Source: Candidatus Phytoplasma pruni (GTDB taxonomy: Bacteria > Bacillota_I > Bacilli_A > Acholeplasmatales > Acholeplasmataceae). From it: 64,000 nucleotides of DNA. Shown one piece after another: positions 1 to 9,667 of this stretch (positions are counted from its first letter, which is position 1; every line of letters begins with the position of its first letter). The notes under the pieces are model-generated. The model ran no database searches. It was not told where the DNA came from and saw only the letters and a list, made by a program, of their open reading frames with translations. Position numbers and translations under genes: made by a program. The DNA is taken from assembly GCF_001277135.1 (NCBI RefSeq), contig NZ_LHCF01000001.1, forward strand, positions 1-64,000. The letters are read 5' to 3'.

Positions 1-135
1 TTTTTTATAAAGAGTAAAATGAAACTAAATAGATATATTTTATAACTTTAACATAATAAAACCCAAATAAAAGTTCACAATATTGCCAAAAGTTAATAAA
101 TTTCCTATAATAATAGAAAAAAGAGGCAAAGATAA

Positions 136-440
136 ATGAAAGATGATAACAAAACATCCATATTTTTGATATTGCTAATTATTTAATTTTAAAAAAGAAT
201 TATTACAATCAAATTGTAGATAATCCTATTGAAAGCGGAGATCATAATAAATTACAACCAAAACATATTGAAGTAATTGATTATATTATGAATAAATGCG
301 GAAGTGCATCTGATAGTCAATTGGTTGATAAAACATATTCAGAAATGCATTTTAAATGTTCTTATATCGAATCTGTTTGATATTTAAATGTTATTAAACC
401 AGCAAATATTTGGGAATATTATTCCAAAGAAAACATATAA
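136..440 (+). pseudogene. Panacea (DUF4065, SocA/GepA-like) domain gene remnant
   Basis: An ATG after an AAGAGGCAAAG ribosome site opens a frame that stops after 16 codons. Shifting frame at the T5 run (163-167) gives DIANYLILKKNYYNQ and then a C-terminal block IEVIDYIMNKCGSASDSQL. These resemble the two ends of Panacea domains, known from antitoxin-like and SocA proteases-adaptor proteins. The middle (KLQKLLYY region) is missing, a TGA interrupts at 378, and the frame finally ends at 440. I read it as an internally deleted, frameshifted relic. The family call rests on two short motifs, so it is moderate. Confidence 0.5.
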
Positions 441-519
441 GTTAATTTTTGAATATGTGTTTTATTTCCTCATTACTGAAAAAGTCCTAATTAAGTATTT
501 TTTTAAAAATAACCCTCAA

Positions 520-548
520 GACTCTCAAAATATGAGGGTCTTTTTTTT
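520..548 (+). terminator. Rho-independent terminator
   Basis: Stem GACTCTCA / TGAGGGTC (one G-U pair) with a 5-base loop, followed by eight T. It ends the Panacea remnant. Confidence 0.75.
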
Positions 549-598
549 ATGAAAAAAATAAAAAACCGCTAAACTATTGAAAAAAAGCGTGAAAAAAT

Positions 599-1237
599 AT
601 GATTCCAAATAATAATTTTTATCCCTAACAAAAGAATAAAAATTCACAAACTTTAATAATAATAGTATTATTATTAATCAGTGTTTTAGGAGGAGGTTTC
701 ACAGCTGATCGATTTAAAGACAAACTTATTCCAGAGAACATCCAAAATCGAAATAAAAAATCAAAAAAAACGATAACAAACAAGAGTCCGCAGATCCCAA
801 ATACATTCCAACGCCACACCAAGTTGTTGAAGCTGTAGGTATTTTAGGTCGCAAAGAAATTAAAGGTTATGACGAATCCAATCGTTTAAACACTATTACT
901 GAATATAAAGATGATGACAAAACAATAGACAATGTGAAAGTTTATAATCCTGAAAAAGGGAAGCATTTTAAAACTGTAGATTTTTATAAAGGGTTAATTT
1001 TTGCAGTTTTCAATTACGATGTTAACACAAGAAACTATGAAAAAACAACTTATTATTGCAAAGAATCGATAAGTTCGGAATTTTTTCTACAATCCTCAAA
1101 CAGAGAAACCAACAAAATACATATCTTATAATTCCAATGTTTCCATCTACTCCATAACAGAATATAACTTTTTAATAGGTACAGAAATCAAAACTACTTA
1201 TTGCATCAAAGATGGAACAGTCAAAAGTGTAAAATAA
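599..1237 (+). pseudogene. DUF2963-domain protein, decayed
   Basis: Reconstructed from four pieces: ATG at 599; an in-frame TAA at 626; an N-terminal membrane segment (LIIIVLLLISVLGGG); a frameshift in the A8 run at 763-770; DUF2963-type repeats (YDESNRLNTITEYKDDDKTI, then YNPEKGKHFKTVDFYKG); a second shift near the T run at 1081-1086; and a last repeat (ITEYNFLIGTEIKTTYCIKD) ending at 1237. DUF2963 is a repeat family essentially confined to phytoplasmas; its function is unknown. With one stop and two shifts it is most likely dead. A related decayed gene lies at 54.9 kb. Confidence 0.65.
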
Positions 1238-1307
1238 CATCAAACCTTATTCTTCTAAAAATATACAACAAAAGAACCATAAAAGGGTCTTTTTTTATTG
1301 ACGATAA

Positions 1308-3484
1308 TTAAATAATATTAGCAAAACGATCGAACAACAATAAAGCATCTTTTTGTAAATGATTTTGAATAATAAAATCTAAATTTAAAGGCCAATCGTT
1401 ATATTTGATCGTTAATAAAACGCGATATAAGTTGTTTTTTTTAGGAATTAAAGGAATAGAAGGACCTAAAACTTTTATTTTATGATAAACATTGTTTTCT
1501 AAAATTGTTTTTAAATTATGAGCGATATTTAAGACATTATTAATAAACCTATGAGCTATCATTATTTTACTAACAAAAATGAAAGGCGGATTTTGGGAAG
1601 TATTTCTTTCTTGTAAATTGGTTTTTAAAAAATAATTGATATTATAGTTCACAGCACTCGTAATAGCGTAATGTTGAGTATCGTAACTTTGTACCATAAC
1701 TTGTTTTTCTTGAGCGTGTTTGGCTATATGAGTTAATAATTGAAAGGTTTTTTCTGAAGCTTTAAAATGAGGAATATTTAATAAGATATCTGCCATAATG
1801 ACACCCACTAAAGCGACATTAGAAAAATTGAAATTTTTAGCGATAATTTGAGTTCCTAATAAAATATCTATTTTATCTTTTTTAAAATTGTTTAATATTT
1901 TTTCATATTTTTTGACATTAGTAATAGTTTCTGAATCCATTCTCACTATTTTACTGTGTGGAAATTTATCTTGTAAAAAATCTTCCACATATTCAATACC
2001 TAAACTAACTTTTTTCATAGCTATTTCTGCACAAGACGGACATTTAGGAGTAAATTTTTCACTATATCCGCAAAAACTACATTTTAAAACTTTTTTAGAA
2101 CGAAAAAAGTTAAACTTTGTTGACATTTAACACATTTAGGAACATAACTACAAAAACGACACAAAACAAAAGGAGAAAAACCTTTCGAATTAATAAATAA
2201 AATATTTTTACGATCATTTTCAATATTTTGTTCTAAAGTTTGAGTTAATTCTGTAGATAAAGGTGATAAATTCCCTTTTTTCAATTCTTCCCTCATATCA
2301 ATTAGTTTCATCGTTTTAGCTTTATCATTTAATTTTAAAACTAACAATTCATATTGTTTCTTTTTAAAACGATAATAACTTTCTAAAGAAGGAGTAGGAC
2401 TGCTTAAAATTAAAGGGATATTGTGGTAAAGACTTCTGATATGAGCCAATTCTTTAGAATCATAATTGGGTATTTTTTCTTTTTCTAATAAAGATTCGTC
2501 ATGTTCTTGGTCAATAATGATAGTTCCTAAATTATTAAGAGGTGAAAAAACCGCCATCCTAGTGCCAATCACTAAATTAATTTTTTGTTCTTTAATGGCT
2601 TGATTTTGTTTGAAATTTTCTAAATGACTCATTTCTCCATTTAAAACGGATATCAGCAAATGAGGAAAAAAAGTTTTAATTTGAGCCACCAATTGTTTAA
2701 TTAAAATAATTTCCGGCACCAAAAGAAGGATTTGTTTTTGGTTGGCTAAATTTTGTTCTATTAATTTTAAATAAAGGTGAGTCTTATCTAAATCATTGTC
2801 ATAATATAATAAATAAGTTTGATGACGAAATAAATCGATTTTATCAAAAACAGCTTGTTGTTGAGAAGTTAAAACAATTTCTTTATTAACTATTTCTTCT
2901 AAAACATTTTTGTTTTCCTCTATAATAAAGGATTTTTTTTTACGAACAGTTTTTTTCATCATATTTTCGTAAGATAATTCTTTTAAATCATCTTTAGTCA
3001 TAGTGATAATATCAATGATTTTTTGGTTTTTTAATTTTTGTAACTCCTTGTTTAAAGATTCTTTTTCTACCTTTAAAAGCCATTTATTTTTCTCTAAATA
3101 AGTTTTAATTTCAGAAGGAATTAATTCTTCTTGAAGAACAATTATTTTTGTAACATAAGGGACTAAAAGGCTTTTCGGGAAAATAGTTCTATAAACAGAA
3201 GATTTAAGCGTAAAAGGAATTTTTAAAATTTCATCAGCCAATAAAAACATTTCTTCATCGAAAAAAGGAGTTTTATCCAATAATTCAATAATGGGTTTTT
3301 TCGCGAATTTACTAGTGGATTTAATATTAACAATATAACCTAAACGGTGTGTATTTTGCTTACCAAAGGACACAATAGCTCTCATACCTTTTTTCACTAA
3401 AGGTTCTAATTCTGAAGGTATAACATAATCAAAACATTGATTTAACGAAGCGCTTTCTACATCTATAATAATTTCCGCAAACAT
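1308..3484 (-). pseudogene. priA: Primosomal protein N' (PriA), frame-split and motif-degenerate
   Basis: PriA restarts stalled forks and loads the replicative helicase. The N-terminal 3'-end-binding domain is recognisable (FDYVIPSELEPLVKKGMRAI). So are the zinc cysteines (CRFC, CVKC, CSFC, CPSC) and the C-terminal domain. The frame breaks at the A6 run at 2103-2108; one more base would join 2084-3484 to 1308-2126 into about 730 residues, normal for PriA. Helicase motifs look eroded: the Walker A glycine loop reads NDLDKTH in place of TGSGKTE, the DEEH box reads DQEH, and the motif VI GRAGR stretch reads KHAQE. A structural, ATP-independent PriA is possible. Next gene upstream is rbfA. Confidence 0.8.
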
Positions 3485-3528
3485 CCTGAACCTCTTTTAT
3501 TCTTTTTATATACAGATAATATATAATA

Positions 3529-3561
3529 AAAAAAGATAAATAATAAATATTTATCTTTTTT
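3529..3561 (-). terminator. Terminator at the end of the nusA-infB-rbfA operon
   Basis: A 13-bp perfect stem (AAAAAAGATAAAT and its complement) overlaps the rbfA stop codon and carries a T-rich arm on the minus strand. Confidence 0.6.
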
Positions 3562-3904
3562 ATTTATTTATGTCTTCTAAAAGTTTATCAATATGTTTGC
3601 CATAAACTAAAGATTGATCATATTTAAAAATTAAATTAGGAATTTTTTTAATATTTCTGATTTTTTTAGCTAATTCCATGCGAATTTCTTTTTTATGTTC
3701 TTCTAAAGCTTCAGCCGCTAAAGCCACAGTTTCTTCGTCATCTTTTAAAAGAGTATAATAAATATTACTAAAAGATAAATCTTTAGTTAAATCAACATCA
3801 GTGACATTGATATACCCTATTTGATCGTTTCTAACTATTTGATTAATTATAAAAACTATTTCTTTGTGAATTAAATTCGCTGTTCTTTCATTTGTAATAC
3901 TCAT
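3560..3904 (-). CDS. rbfA: Ribosome-binding factor A
   Basis: RbfA is a KH-fold factor that matures the 30S subunit and the 16S rRNA 5' end. The 114-residue length is normal. The start SITNERTANLIHKEIVFIIN and the block VTDVDLTKDLSFSNIYYTLL match the family's N-terminal helix and beta strands. The ATG lies 5 bases past the infB stop, so translation is probably coupled. The order nusA-rnpM-infB-rbfA is the classical one. truB, often next, is absent, and a terminator follows. Confidence 0.9.
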   Translation of the reverse strand: MSITNERTANLIHKEIVFIINQIVRNDQIGYINVTDVDLTKDLSFSNIYYTLLKDDEETVALAAEALEEHKKEIRMELAKKIRNIKKIPNLIFKYDQSLVYGKHIDKLLEDINK

Positions 3905-3909
3905 ATTAG

Positions 3910-5715
3910 TTACACTACTTTCTCCATTTTAGAGGATTCTATTATATCATCAACTTGAAAAGTGTTGAAATTATCTAAAACAATACCACATTCATGGCCT
4001 TGTTTGGCGCTATTGATATTATTTTTTAAATGTTTTAAAGAAATTATTTTGCCTTCGTAAATCACTTCCTTATTACGGATCACTTTCGCTAAAGAATTGT
4101 TAAAAATAGTTCCACTAGTAACATAACAACCCGCGACATAGCCAATAGAACTAATATAAAATATTTTTCTAACTTCAGCTTGACCCATCATTTTTTCTTC
4201 AAAAACAGGTTTTATTAATTTTTTCAAATCAATTTCAATATCTTCCATCATTTTATAAAGAATTTGATAAGTTTTAATTTCTACTTTAGAATCTTGAGCA
4301 AACTTAAGCAAATCATTATTTAAAGGAGTATTGAAATTGATTAATAAAGCTTCAAAAGTTTTAGCTAAATTGATATCATTAATAGTTACCATCCCTACAG
4401 AAGTTTTAATAAAATTAATTTTTACTTCTTCGGTAGACATTTGCCCTAAAGCTTTTTGAATCGCTTCAATACTTCCTTGAGTATCAGTTTTTAAAATGAT
4501 GTTTAAAGTTTTAGTTTCGTTTTCATCTTCTAATTCAAAAATATTATCATTGTAAGTTGCCATTTCATCTAAAAGAGCGTATTTTTTTTCTTTCGCTAAA
4601 TGTTGCCTTTCGTCTGCCATGCGTTTCGCGACTTTTTCATTCTGAACTAACATAAAATGATCGCCAGCTTGAGGCACTTGTTTTAAACCAGAAACTACTA
4701 CTGGTTGCGAAGGAACTGCTTGTTTAAGACTTTTCTTTAAATCATCTTCTATAGAGCGTATTTTACCATAAGTTTCACCGGCAACAACCACATCACCGAT
4801 TTTTAAAATTCCGTTAGTAAGAATTAAAGTAGCTAAAGGACCTTTATTTTTGATCAAACTAGCTTCTAAAATCGTTCCTTCGGCTTTTTTTGTTAAATCA
4901 GTTTGAATGTTTTTAATATCACTCATTAACAAAATCATTTCTAATAAGTTGTTTAAACCTTGTTTTTTAAGAGCCGACATTTCAATATAAGGAGTATTGC
5001 CGCCCCATTCTTCAGGTAATAAGCCATAATTAGATAATTCAGTCATAATGTTTTCTTTTTTATTGTTCAATTTATCGATTTTATTAATAACAACAATAAT
5101 ATCCACATTAGCCGCTTTTGCATGTTCTACAGATTCAATAGTTTGCGGTTTGACTCCGTCATCGCAAGCTACCACTAAAACACAAATATCAGTGATTTTA
5201 GCCCCTCTAGAACGCATTTGTGAAAAAGCTTCATGACCCGGACTATCGATAAAAGTTATTTTATTATCATTATAACTAATTTCATAAGCTCCGATATGTT
5301 GAGTAATCCCCCCAAATTCTTGGTCTACTACACGAGTTTGTCTGATAGAGTCTAATAAAGTTGTTTTGCCATGGTCCACATGTCCCATAATAGTCACAAT
5401 AGGAGCCCTTTTAGTCAATTTAGTGTTCTCTTTTTTAGCTTTACCTTTTTTTTGATCTGAATCAACTTGAGGAGAATAAATGATTTTAAGGTTTAATTCT
5501 AATCCCAAAAGTTCAATAGTTTCTCGATCTAAGGTTTGATTAATATTAGTTGTAACACCCATTTGCAATATTTTTTTAATTAAAAAAATATTAGAAACTT
5601 GTAAGTGTTTAGCTAAATCTTGAACTGTGTGTTTAGGATTGAAAACATAACTTGTTACTCCAATAGTTTCGTTATCAGTCGCTTTTTCTTCTTTTGGATT
5701 TTTTTCTAAATTCAT
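3910..5715 (-). CDS. infB: Translation initiation factor IF-2
   Basis: IF-2 is the GTPase that places fMet-tRNA on the ribosome. At 601 residues it has a short N-terminus, one IF2_N motif (QDLAKHLQVSNIFLIKKIL, about residues 32-50), and then the GTPase with G1 GHVDHGKT, a GGITQHIGAY switch, G3 DSPGH (Ser for the usual Thr), G4 NKID and a G5 SAL. Domains II to IV follow, ending DNFNTFQVDDIIE. A good AAAGGAG site precedes the ATG. It lies between rnpM and rbfA in one minus-strand operon. Confidence 0.95.
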   Translation of the reverse strand: MNLEKNPKEEKATDNETIGVTSYVFNPKHTVQDLAKHLQVSNIFLIKKILQMGVTTNINQTLDRETIELLGLELNLKIIYSPQVDSDQKKGKAKKENTKLTKRAPIVTIMGHVDHGKTTLLDSIRQTRVVDQEFGGITQHIGAYEISYNDNKITFIDSPGHEAFSQMRSRGAKITDICVLVVACDDGVKPQTIESVEHAKAANVDIIVVINKIDKLNNKKENIMTELSNYGLLPEEWGGNTPYIEMSALKKQGLNNLLEMILLMSDIKNIQTDLTKKAEGTILEASLIKNKGPLATLILTNGILKIGDVVVAGETYGKIRSIEDDLKKSLKQAVPSQPVVVSGLKQVPQAGDHFMLVQNEKVAKRMADERQHLAKEKKYALLDEMATYNDNIFELEDENETKTLNIILKTDTQGSIEAIQKALGQMSTEEVKINFIKTSVGMVTINDINLAKTFEALLINFNTPLNNDLLKFAQDSKVEIKTYQILYKMMEDIEIDLKKLIKPVFEEKMMGQAEVRKIFYISSIGYVAGCYVTSGTIFNNSLAKVIRNKEVIYEGKIISLKHLKNNINSAKQGHECGIVLDNFNTFQVDDIIESSKMEKVV

Positions 5716-5755
5716 ATTTTTCTGTTCTCCTTTAAATAGTATTTTTCTTCTCTTA

Positions 5756-6028
5756 TCAATTTAACAAATCCCAAAGTTGTTTATAAATCTTTTCATCAAC
5801 AAAAGATTTTAATTTTTTGTCTAAAAGTTTTTTTTGTTGAATTAACAAAAGATTTTCATTATTTAAAATAAAATAAGCACCTCTTCCGGTTAGTTTTTGT
5901 TCCAAATCAAGAGAAATAACACCTTGGTTGGAAATCGCTACACGAATTAACTCTTTTTTGGGTTTTTTTTGACGACTAGCGATGCAAGTTCTTAAAATAT
6001 CTTTAGGTAAGAATGCTTTTTTCACCAT
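5756..6028 (-). CDS. rnpM: YlxR-family RNA-binding protein RnpM
   Basis: A 90-residue YlxR (DUF448) protein. The family binds RNA and, in Bacillus subtilis, RNase P; it was formerly annotated as a transcription-termination-related protein. Visible hallmarks are the RTCIASRQKKPKKELIRV start and the GRGAYF signature in the middle. It begins 10 bases after the nusA stop and precedes infB by about 40 bases. The L7Ae-like gene often found next to it is missing. Confidence 0.85.
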   Translation of the reverse strand: MVKKAFLPKDILRTCIASRQKKPKKELIRVAISNQGVISLDLEQKLTGRGAYFILNNENLLLIQQKKLLDKKLKSFVDEKIYKQLWDLLN

Positions 6029-6038
6029 AATGATGAAA

Positions 6039-7106
6039 TCATTCTACTTTTTCTTGTTGGGATAAGGTTTGAATGTTAATATTCCATTTAGTCACCTGAG
6101 CGGCTAATTTAACGTTTTTGCCTAATTTACCAATTACTAAAGAGATTTGATCGTCAGCAACCACAACAGACGCTGTTTTATTTTTTTCGTTAATAGCGGT
6201 GATTTTAAGAATTTGAGCCGGTTGAAGAGAGTTAGTTATCAATTCTATCGGATCAGAACTCCATTGAAATAAATCAATCTTTTCGCCCTTTAAAATGTTA
6301 ACCACACTTTTTATTCTACTTCCGCCTTCGCCGATGCAAGAACCAATAGGGTCTACTTTAGGATCAGTAGAAATTAAGCCTATTTTAATTCTGTCTGATG
6401 GTATACGCGCTATTCCCATAATTTTAATGATGTCCTCTTGCACTTCTGGAACAAATTCTTTTAATAATTCAACAACAAAATTAACATGGACTCTACTAAC
6501 AAAAACTTTAGGCATTTTAGTAGTATTTTGAACTTCTGCGACAAAAACTAAAATTCTTTCGCCAATATGAAAATTATCATTAAGAAGGGTTTCTTTTTTA
6601 GATAATAAAGTATTTATTTCTTTTTCTAATTCTAAAGTGTAGAAATGATCGCTTTCCGCTATTACTTTACCGCTGATTAATTTGTTTTCATAATTTTTAA
6701 AAAAATTATAAATGGTTTCTCTTTTTTGTTTGATCAATTCTTCGTTAAATTTATTTTTAAAATCTTTGCTAGCATAAAAATTAAAATCTTTCGGATCAAC
6801 TTCAATTTCGATAATATCTCCTACTTGTGCGTCTTCTTTTAATTTTTGCGCCTCCTCTAAATCAAGGCAACTATATTCGTTAGCGTTTAGCGTTTCTTCG
6901 TCGTTAGGATCAATTACTAAATATTGTTTATATAAAAAAATTTCATCATATTCTGGAGTAATTTCTGTACGACAACTTTTAACTTGGTAATTTTTTTTAC
7001 AACCAGAAACTAAACTCTTTTCAAAAGATTGAATAGTCTGTTCACGAGTTATTTCGTATTCTTGCGATAATTGATCTATATTATTTAAAAATTCTTTATT
7101 TTTCAA
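6039..7106 (-). CDS. nusA: Transcription termination/antitermination protein NusA
   Basis: NusA binds RNA polymerase and nascent RNA. From the chosen start it is 355 residues: an N-terminal polymerase-binding domain, an S1 domain (LISGKVIAESDHFYTLEL), then two KH domains (IGSCIGEGGSRIKSV and LVIGKLGKNVKLA). The frame is open further upstream to an ATG at 7184, but a strong AAGGAGGG site (7112-7120) sits 5-8 bases before a TTG at 7106, so I choose TTG. No rimP gene precedes it. Confidence 0.93.
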   Translation of the reverse strand: MKNKEFLNNIDQLSQEYEITREQTIQSFEKSLVSGCKKNYQVKSCRTEITPEYDEIFLYKQYLVIDPNDEETLNANEYSCLDLEEAQKLKEDAQVGDIIEIEVDPKDFNFYASKDFKNKFNEELIKQKRETIYNFFKNYENKLISGKVIAESDHFYTLELEKEINTLLSKKETLLNDNFHIGERILVFVAEVQNTTKMPKVFVSRVHVNFVVELLKEFVPEVQEDIIKIMGIARIPSDRIKIGLISTDPKVDPIGSCIGEGGSRIKSVVNILKGEKIDLFQWSSDPIELITNSLQPAQILKITAINEKNKTASVVVADDQISLVIGKLGKNVKLAAQVTKWNINIQTLSQQEKVE

Positions 7107-7111
7107 AAAAA

Positions 7112-7120
7112 ACCCTCCTT
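7112..7120 (-). promoter_or_regulatory. Strong ribosome-binding site fixing a TTG start for nusA
   Basis: AAGGAGGG on the minus strand, spaced correctly for the TTG at 7106 and not for the ATG at 7184. Confidence 0.8.
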
Positions 7121-7261
7121 TTCTGAAATATTTTCCTTTGTAAATAGGAATAAAATTAAAAAAGTGATTATATAAAATAACCACTTAACAAGAAATATTA
7201 TATATAATCTAAATTAACATTTTATTACTAATTATAGTGTATCATTTATTATATTAAAAAA

Positions 7262-7298
7262 ACATAAAAAAATGAATTATTTATCAAAAATAACTCAT
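7262..7298 (-). terminator. Terminator downstream of tRNA-Leu
   Basis: An 11-bp stem with one mismatch (ATGAGTTATTT against AAATAATTCAT) is followed by T7 on the minus strand, 50 bases after the tRNA. Confidence 0.6.
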
Positions 7299-7349
7299 TT
7301 ACTCGGCCGAACCTTCAATAAAAGCAATTTTTGTTGTATTTTTTTGTTA

Positions 7350-7436
7350 TGGTGTGGATAATGAGATTCGAACTCACACGAGAAAATTTCTCACATGTCC
7401 CTCAAACATGCGCGTATACCGTTCCGCCATATCCAC
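7350..7436 (-). tRNA. tRNA-Leu (anticodon GAG)
   Basis: An 87-base cloverleaf with a long variable arm (class II). Acceptor GTGGATA pairs with TATCCAC, followed by A and an encoded CCA. The anticodon stem CATGT/ACATG encloses loop TTGAGGG, giving GAG, which reads CTC/CTT leucine codons. The T arm contains GTTCGAATC. Confidence 0.93.
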
Positions 7437-7469
7437 ACAAAAAAATAATAAAAATTAATTTATTATTTT

Positions 7470-9167
7470 TTATTCTAAAATAAACATATAAGGGCGCATT
7501 GTGTCGTCATTTTCTATTTTTTCAACTTCTAAAAAAGGATATTTATCTGTTAAAAAACCTTCTATTTGGTCTAAATGTTCTTGAGAAACTTTTTTATAAT
7601 CATAAAAAATAGTTAAAAATTTATTGTCTGAATTAACCATTTTTTCTAATAAATATTGTGTTAATGTGTTTAAATCCAAATGATTATAAAGAATTTTTTC
7701 TTCTAAAATGGCTAAATAATTATCTTTATTATTTTTTAAAGATTCTAATATTTCCACAAAATGTTCTTCATTAATATTTAATGAATCTGTAGGAAATCGA
7801 TTAGATTTTTTTAAATGAACTACTTCGCCAATTTTATTTTCTTTAATGTTTTGTTGCATATTAGCTAAATTATCTTTTAAAGAAGCTGTTTCATCAAAAG
7901 ACAAAAGCGCGCTGTAACTTTCAGCTATGTTTTGTGTTTCTACTAAATTCACCTTTAAATCAGGATAAGCTTTTAAAGCTTTTTGTGCCGCTAATTTATT
8001 CTCTTTACCGTTAGTTAAAACTATAACATGAGAAGGTTTTAATTGTTTAAAAATTTTGCTAAATTCTTCAGAAGAAACTATTTTATTAGATTTATAGGAT
8101 TTATCAATGATATAATTAACATTCATATCCGAAAAAATATTTTTGATTTCTTTGTTAGAAACAACCGATATTAAAGAATAACTCAATTGAGAAGCGTTAT
8201 CAGAGTTTTTTTGTTTAACAACGTTTTCATTTTGTTCTTTCATGTTATCAACTTTACATCTTTTTAAAGTTCCGTACTGTAATAAATTAGTTAAAACATC
8301 GCCAGGCATATTAGTATGAATATGTATTTTAACTAAATTATTATTTTTTAATAAAATCAAAGAATCGCCAATTTCTAATAATTCTTTTCTTTTAGTTTCT
8401 AAAATAAAACCACTTTCAGGCCTTAATTGAACGATATATTCTGTACAATACATGTATTTTAGATTTTCTTCTACAACATGTTCGATATTATCAAAAAAAT
8501 GAGCACCTTCGTTGAATGAATCATCTGTTTCCAACATTAATTCATCGTTTTCTAATATTTTTAACATACCTTCTAAAATACAAACAAAACCAACTCCACC
8601 ACTATCAACAACATTAAATTTTTTTAAAACAGGTAGCAAATCGGTTGTTTTGTTTAAAGAAATTTTAGCATGTTTAATCATATATTTTAAAACATCTTTT
8701 AAAACTTTAAAACTCTTTTTCTTATGAGTCGCTTGGATAGATTCACGTAAAACAGTTAAAATAGTGCCTTCAACCGGTTCCATAACCGCTTCATAAGCTT
8801 TTTTATAACCATTCACAAAAGAGTCGATAAATTGTGAAATATCAATCGTATCTTTTTGAAAAACGTTAATTTGTTCGGAAATGCCTGAAAAAAACTGAGA
8901 TAAAATAACTCCCGAATTTCCTTTGGAACTAATCAATAAAGCGTCAGATAAAACTTTAGACATTTTCACGATAGAGGGATCGTCAACAAGTTTTAGTTTT
9001 TCTATTCCTTCTACCATAGTCATTTGCATATTAGTCCCTGTATCTCCATCTGGAACAGGAAAAACATTTAAATTGTTTATTTTTTGATAATTATTTTTTA
9101 AATTAATAGCGCCATTAATTACCATTTTTTTAAATAAAATACCATCTATAATTTTGTGATCTATCAT
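7470..9167 (-). CDS. fakA: DAK2/DegV-linked fatty acid kinase, FakA (YloV) family
   Basis: At 565 residues it is the usual FakA length. The DhaL-type ATP-binding domain is at the N-terminus, with the Mg-ligand motif FPVPDGDTGTNMQMT at about residues 34-48 and SSKGNSGVILSQF. A central region and a C-terminal DegV-like fold domain (about residues 330-565) follow. In Firmicutes FakA with FakB phosphorylates exogenous fatty acids so they enter lipid synthesis, which suits an organism that scavenges lipids. No fakB is seen in this window. A tRNA-Leu follows on the same strand. The older family name is dihydroxyacetone-kinase-like protein. Confidence 0.85.
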   Translation of the reverse strand: MIDHKIIDGILFKKMVINGAINLKNNYQKINNLNVFPVPDGDTGTNMQMTMVEGIEKLKLVDDPSIVKMSKVLSDALLISSKGNSGVILSQFFSGISEQINVFQKDTIDISQFIDSFVNGYKKAYEAVMEPVEGTILTVLRESIQATHKKKSFKVLKDVLKYMIKHAKISLNKTTDLLPVLKKFNVVDSGGVGFVCILEGMLKILENDELMLETDDSFNEGAHFFDNIEHVVEENLKYMYCTEYIVQLRPESGFILETKRKELLEIGDSLILLKNNNLVKIHIHTNMPGDVLTNLLQYGTLKRCKVDNMKEQNENVVKQKNSDNASQLSYSLISVVSNKEIKNIFSDMNVNYIIDKSYKSNKIVSSEEFSKIFKQLKPSHVIVLTNGKENKLAAQKALKAYPDLKVNLVETQNIAESYSALLSFDETASLKDNLANMQQNIKENKIGEVVHLKKSNRFPTDSLNINEEHFVEILESLKNNKDNYLAILEEKILYNHLDLNTLTQYLLEKMVNSDNKFLTIFYDYKKVSQEHLDQIEGFLTDKYPFLEVEKIENDDTMRPYMFILE

Positions 9168-9376
9168 TATTTTAATCCTTTTTTACAATTAATATGTTTA
9201 TTAGTGATAATAATTAGTTTTGGTTTTAAATTTATAAAATGTTTTTTATGATTCGTCGATCTATAATATTTATAGAAAACTTTTGGAAATGATTATAATT
9301 AATCGCTTTATAATCCATACCTGTGCAATTCTTATAAATTATAAAATATTTTTTAAAATATATTTAAAAAATAATG

Positions 9377-9413
9377 AAAAAACCCCTTTTAATTATAACA
9401 TAATTAAAAGGGG
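9377..9413 (-). terminator. Strong terminator in the 9168-9667 intergenic stretch
   Basis: A perfect 13-bp stem CCCCTTTTAATTA / TAATTAAAAGGGG with a 5-base loop is followed by T6 on the minus strand. It probably ends transcripts from the FtsH fragment. I see no convincing gene in 9168-9667; an inverted repeat (9632-9643 with 9666-9677) overlaps the fragment's stop codon. Confidence 0.75.
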
Positions 9414-9667
9414 AACTAATTATTTATCTCTCGTTATCGACTTTTTTAAAGCAAAACTGATGAAAATATTTTGTTAATTTTTTTAAAATATATTTTTGTG
9501 GTTTTTTAAACTCTTTTAATCTTTAATGATAAAAATTGTTGATGATGGTTTTTTAACGATTTAAAATGGGAAAAATCTTAAAAAGCCTTATTGAATAACA
9601 GATAAATCTTCATTCCTAGAAAAAAATCATTTTTACTATAATGCAAAAACGTTTGTAAGTTGTTTCA

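Noticed and set aside
378-380. TGA read as tryptophan (mycoplasma code)
   Set aside because: All intact genes use TGG for Trp and none needs TGA, so TGA is a stop.
9283-9477. Plus-strand 64-codon ORF
   Set aside because: It runs through the strong minus-strand terminator, has no ribosome site and no protein-like composition.
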